NCBI RefSeq assembly: GCF_900291015.1 | Contig: NZ_OLKL01000007.1 | Location: forward strand, 35,011 to 99,010 | Direction of reading: 5' to 3' | Origin: Pseudomonas persica | Lineage (GTDB): Bacteria; Pseudomonadota; Gammaproteobacteria; Pseudomonadales; Pseudomonadaceae | Length of the DNA: 64,000 bases | Part shown: piece by piece, positions 62,335 to 64,000 of the stretch | How positions within the stretch are numbered: the first letter of the stretch is position 1 | Layout of the letters: each line of letters begins with the position of its first letter | Translations under genes and position numbers: made by a program | The notes under the pieces: generated by a model | What the model was told of the DNA's origin: nothing | Seen by the model: the letters and a program-made list of their open reading frames with translations, nothing else | Database searches by the model: none

Positions 62335-63534
62335 ATGAAGTCGGTTGAAGAGCAGCTGGCGCTTATCAAGCGCGGTGCGGAAGAAGTACTGGTCGAGTCG
62401 GAACTGGTGGAGAAGCTCAAGCGCGGCCAACCTCTGCGCATCAAGGCCGGCTTCGACCCGACTGCGCCTGACCTGCACCTTGGGCATACGGTGCTGATCA
62501 ACAAGCTGCGCCAGTTCCAGGACCTGGGGCACCAGGTCATCTTCCTGATCGGTGACTTCACCGGGATGATCGGCGACCCCAGCGGCAAGAGCGCCACACG
62601 CCCGCCGCTGACCCGCGAGCAGGTGCTGGAAAACGCCGAGACCTACAAGCAGCAGGTGTTCAAGATTCTCGACCCGGCCAAGACCGAGGTTGCGTTCAAC
62701 TCCACCTGGATGGACAAGCTGACCCCGGCCGACTTCATTCGCCTGGCGTCGCAGTACACCGTGGCGCGCATGCTCGAGCGCGATGACTTCGACAAGCGCT
62801 ACACCACCAACCAGCCGATCGCCATCCACGAGTTCCTGTACCCGCTGGTGCAGGGCTATGACTCGGTGGCGCTGAAGGCGGATGTCGAGCTGGGCGGTAC
62901 TGACCAGAAGTTCAACCTGCTGATGGGGCGTGAGCTGCAGCGTGCCTATGGTCAGGAAGCGCAGAACATCGTGACCATGCCGCTGCTCGAAGGGCTCGAC
63001 GGCGTGAAGAAGATGTCCAAGTCGCTGGGTAACTATGTAGGCATCCAGGAAGCGCCAGGGGTGATGTACAGCAAGCTGGTATCGATCCCGGATACCCTGA
63101 TGTGGCGCTACTTCGAACTGCTGAGCTTCCGTTCGATGGAAGAGATCGAGCAGTTCCGTGCCGATGTTGCCAATGGCGCCAACCCGCGCGACATCAAGAT
63201 CAAGCTGGCCGAAGAGATCGTTGCGCGCTTCCATGGCGAGGAGGCTGCGGCCAATGCTCACCGTGCCGCGGGTAACCGTATGAAGGAAGGCGAGCTGCCG
63301 GAAGACCTGCCGGAAGTCGAAGTGGCTGCGGCGGAAAGCCTGCCGATTGCTGCCGTGCTGAATCGGGCTGGCCTGGTGAAGAACTCGGCGCAGGCGCGGG
63401 ATTTGCTGAGTGGCGGTGCGGTCAAGGTTGATGGTGCGGTGGTTGATCGCGATTTCGTGTTTGCGCTGGGTGCGACGCATGTGTGCCAGGCGGGCAAGAA
63501 GTCGTTTGCGCGGGTTACCCTCAAGGCTGAATGA
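62335..63534 (+). CDS. tyrS: Tyrosyl-tRNA synthetase
   Basis: The 399-residue class I synthetase starts at 62335 ([14 protein letters not shown]); 15 further in-frame codons lie upstream. It has HLGH at 48-51 in place of HIGH, the KMSKS motif in [12 protein letters not shown] (about 226-230) and a C-terminal S4-like RNA-binding domain (about 335-399). It charges tRNA-Tyr. It is followed by a strong terminator, then the rRNA-type promoter region. Confidence 0.97.
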   Translation: MKSVEEQLALIKRGAEEVLVESELVEKLKRGQPLRIKAGFDPTAPDLHLGHTVLINKLRQFQDLGHQVIFLIGDFTGMIGDPSGKSATRPPLTREQVLENAETYKQQVFKILDPAKTEVAFNSTWMDKLTPADFIRLASQYTVARMLERDDFDKRYTTNQPIAIHEFLYPLVQGYDSVALKADVELGGTDQKFNLLMGRELQRAYGQEAQNIVTMPLLEGLDGVKKMSKSLGNYVGIQEAPGVMYSKLVSIPDTLMWRYFELLSFRSMEEIEQFRADVANGANPRDIKIKLAEEIVARFHGEEAAANAHRAAGNRMKEGELPEDLPEVEVAAAESLPIAAVLNRAGLVKNSAQARDLLSGGAVKVDGAVVDRDFVFALGATHVCQAGKKSFARVTLKAE

Positions 63535-63560
63535 TCGCCTGGTGGTGTAGCTATATAGAA

Positions 63561-63597
63561 GTGGGGAGGCCGGTAGGCCTCCCCGCTTTGTTTTTGG
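63561..63597 (+). terminator. tyrS terminator
   Basis: GGGGAGGCC and GGCCTCCCC flank GGTA (9-bp stem), followed by GCTTTGTTTTTGG. Confidence 0.9.
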
Positions 63598-63761
63598 GGT
63601 TTTGTTTTTGGCTTTTGGTTGTTGGATGCGTCAGGCCGGCTATGGGCCTGTCTTGAGATGGTGTTGGCTGTGGAAGGTGCCTGCCTTTGCTCTTCTGACG
63701 AGCACCTGGTGGCCCTGATGCGGTCTTTTGCCCTTATATTTCACTTTCTTGAAATTAACGG

Positions 63762-63797
63762 TTGACGGCCTTTCGAATCCCCTTATAATGCGCCCCA
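63762..63797 (+). promoter_or_regulatory. Strong promoter P1, rRNA-operon type
   Basis: TTGACG (63762-63767) and TATAAT (63784-63789) are 16 bp apart, followed by a GC-rich discriminator GCGCCCC. The upstream 40 bases are AT-rich, like an UP element. The features fit a stringently controlled rRNA promoter; gene order (tyrS then rrn) is known for P. putida. Confidence 0.75.
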
Positions 63798-64000
63798 CTT
63801 CCAGCGACATCGGAACGACAAACTCCTTGAAATTCAATGAGTTAAATAGTTCAGAAGAAGCCGGAAGCGCTACGATCGACTGATCGCCAGCGGTTGAGAT
63901 GATGGTTGACAGCGCTTCTAGGTGCTGTATGATTCGCCTCCCGCTACGAGAGATCGCAGCGAGTCAAGTGTTTGAAGTCAAACGAGTTTCTCGCAAATTC
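63798..64000 (+). promoter_or_regulatory. rRNA leader with second promoter P2
   Basis: A second promoter-like pair lies at TTGACA (63906-63911) and TATGAT (63928-63933), also 16 bp apart with a GC-rich stretch after it. The remaining sequence to the right edge resembles the leader before 16S rRNA. The 16S gene itself is not in the window, and no protein gene is visible here. Confidence 0.6.

Noticed and set aside
63640..63837. 65-residue minus-strand open frame in the rRNA leader region
   Set aside because: Overlaps the P1 promoter, has no SD or recognisable domain.

Overview
The window comes from a high-GC gammaproteobacterium and almost certainly from the Pseudomonas putida group. The evidence is the gene order (pqqF, davA-davB, tRNA-Ile2, rmcA-like, rpoD-dnaG-rpsU, lptD-surA-pdxA-ksgA-apaG-apaH, amgK-murU, trpE ... 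trpGDC, crp, argC, erpA, tyrS, then an rRNA-type promoter region), the davBA lysine pathway, the AmgK/MurU cell-wall recycling pair, and the many paired Pseudomonas-type REP palindromes. It is essentially core chromosome. I see no prophage, insertion sequence, CRISPR array or clear horizontally acquired island.

Layout. 1-6.1 kb: the 5' part of pqqF (runs off the left edge), davA and davB (lysine to 5-aminovalerate), a 72-bp perfect inverted repeat, a small DUF3077-like gene with an elaborate leader, and an Lrp/AsnC regulator. 6.3-15 kb: tRNA-Ile2, a 1247-residue RmcA-type c-di-GMP enzyme, and the macromolecular-synthesis operon rpsU-dnaG-rpoD. 15-18.7 kb: tsaD, plsY, folB-folK and cca. 18.8-23.7 kb: the spoVR, yeaH and prkA genes, transcribed prkA-yeaH-spoVR. 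23.9-31.6 kb: the envelope/housekeeping string lptD-surA-pdxA-ksgA-apaG-apaH-glpE, mostly with overlapping genes. 31.7-35.3 kb: amgK-murU-djlA-like and a DUF3530 protein. 35.4-43.1 kb: a two-component system (AgtSR-like) followed by a polyamine-type ABC importer (AgtABCD-like). 43.3-51.2 kb: rpe-gph-trpE, the estP autotransporter esterase on the opposite strand, then trpG-trpD-trpC. 51.3-58 kb: a lipoate-ligase-fold protein, crp, an OsmC protein, a membrane protein, coq7, a HIT protein, an SDR, a nitronate monooxygenase and hemJ. 58-63.5 kb: argC, erpA, anmK, an M23 endopeptidase and tyrS. The right end holds tandem strong promoters typical of an rRNA operon; the 16S gene itself would lie beyond the edge.

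Functional links. DavBA makes 5-aminovalerate from lysine, and the AgtSR/AgtABCD-like locus 30 kb away is related to a P. aeruginosa system for 5-aminovalerate/GABA uptake. amgK, murU and anmK all belong to muropeptide recycling. trpE and trpGDC are split but carry near-identical tryptophan-rich leader peptides; the first is read in frame with, and shares its stop codon with, the gph gene.

The most unusual signals are the DUF3077 leader (identical heptamers competing for one complementary strand, beside a ribosome-binding-like site, with a possible pseudoknot), the 72-bp perfect inverted repeat just before it, the nested gph/trpL arrangement, and several enzymes with altered signature residues (FolK, the SDR, the lipoate-ligase-like protein, the DUF3530 protein). 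All functional statements come from reading the sequence and from family knowledge; no database search was run.
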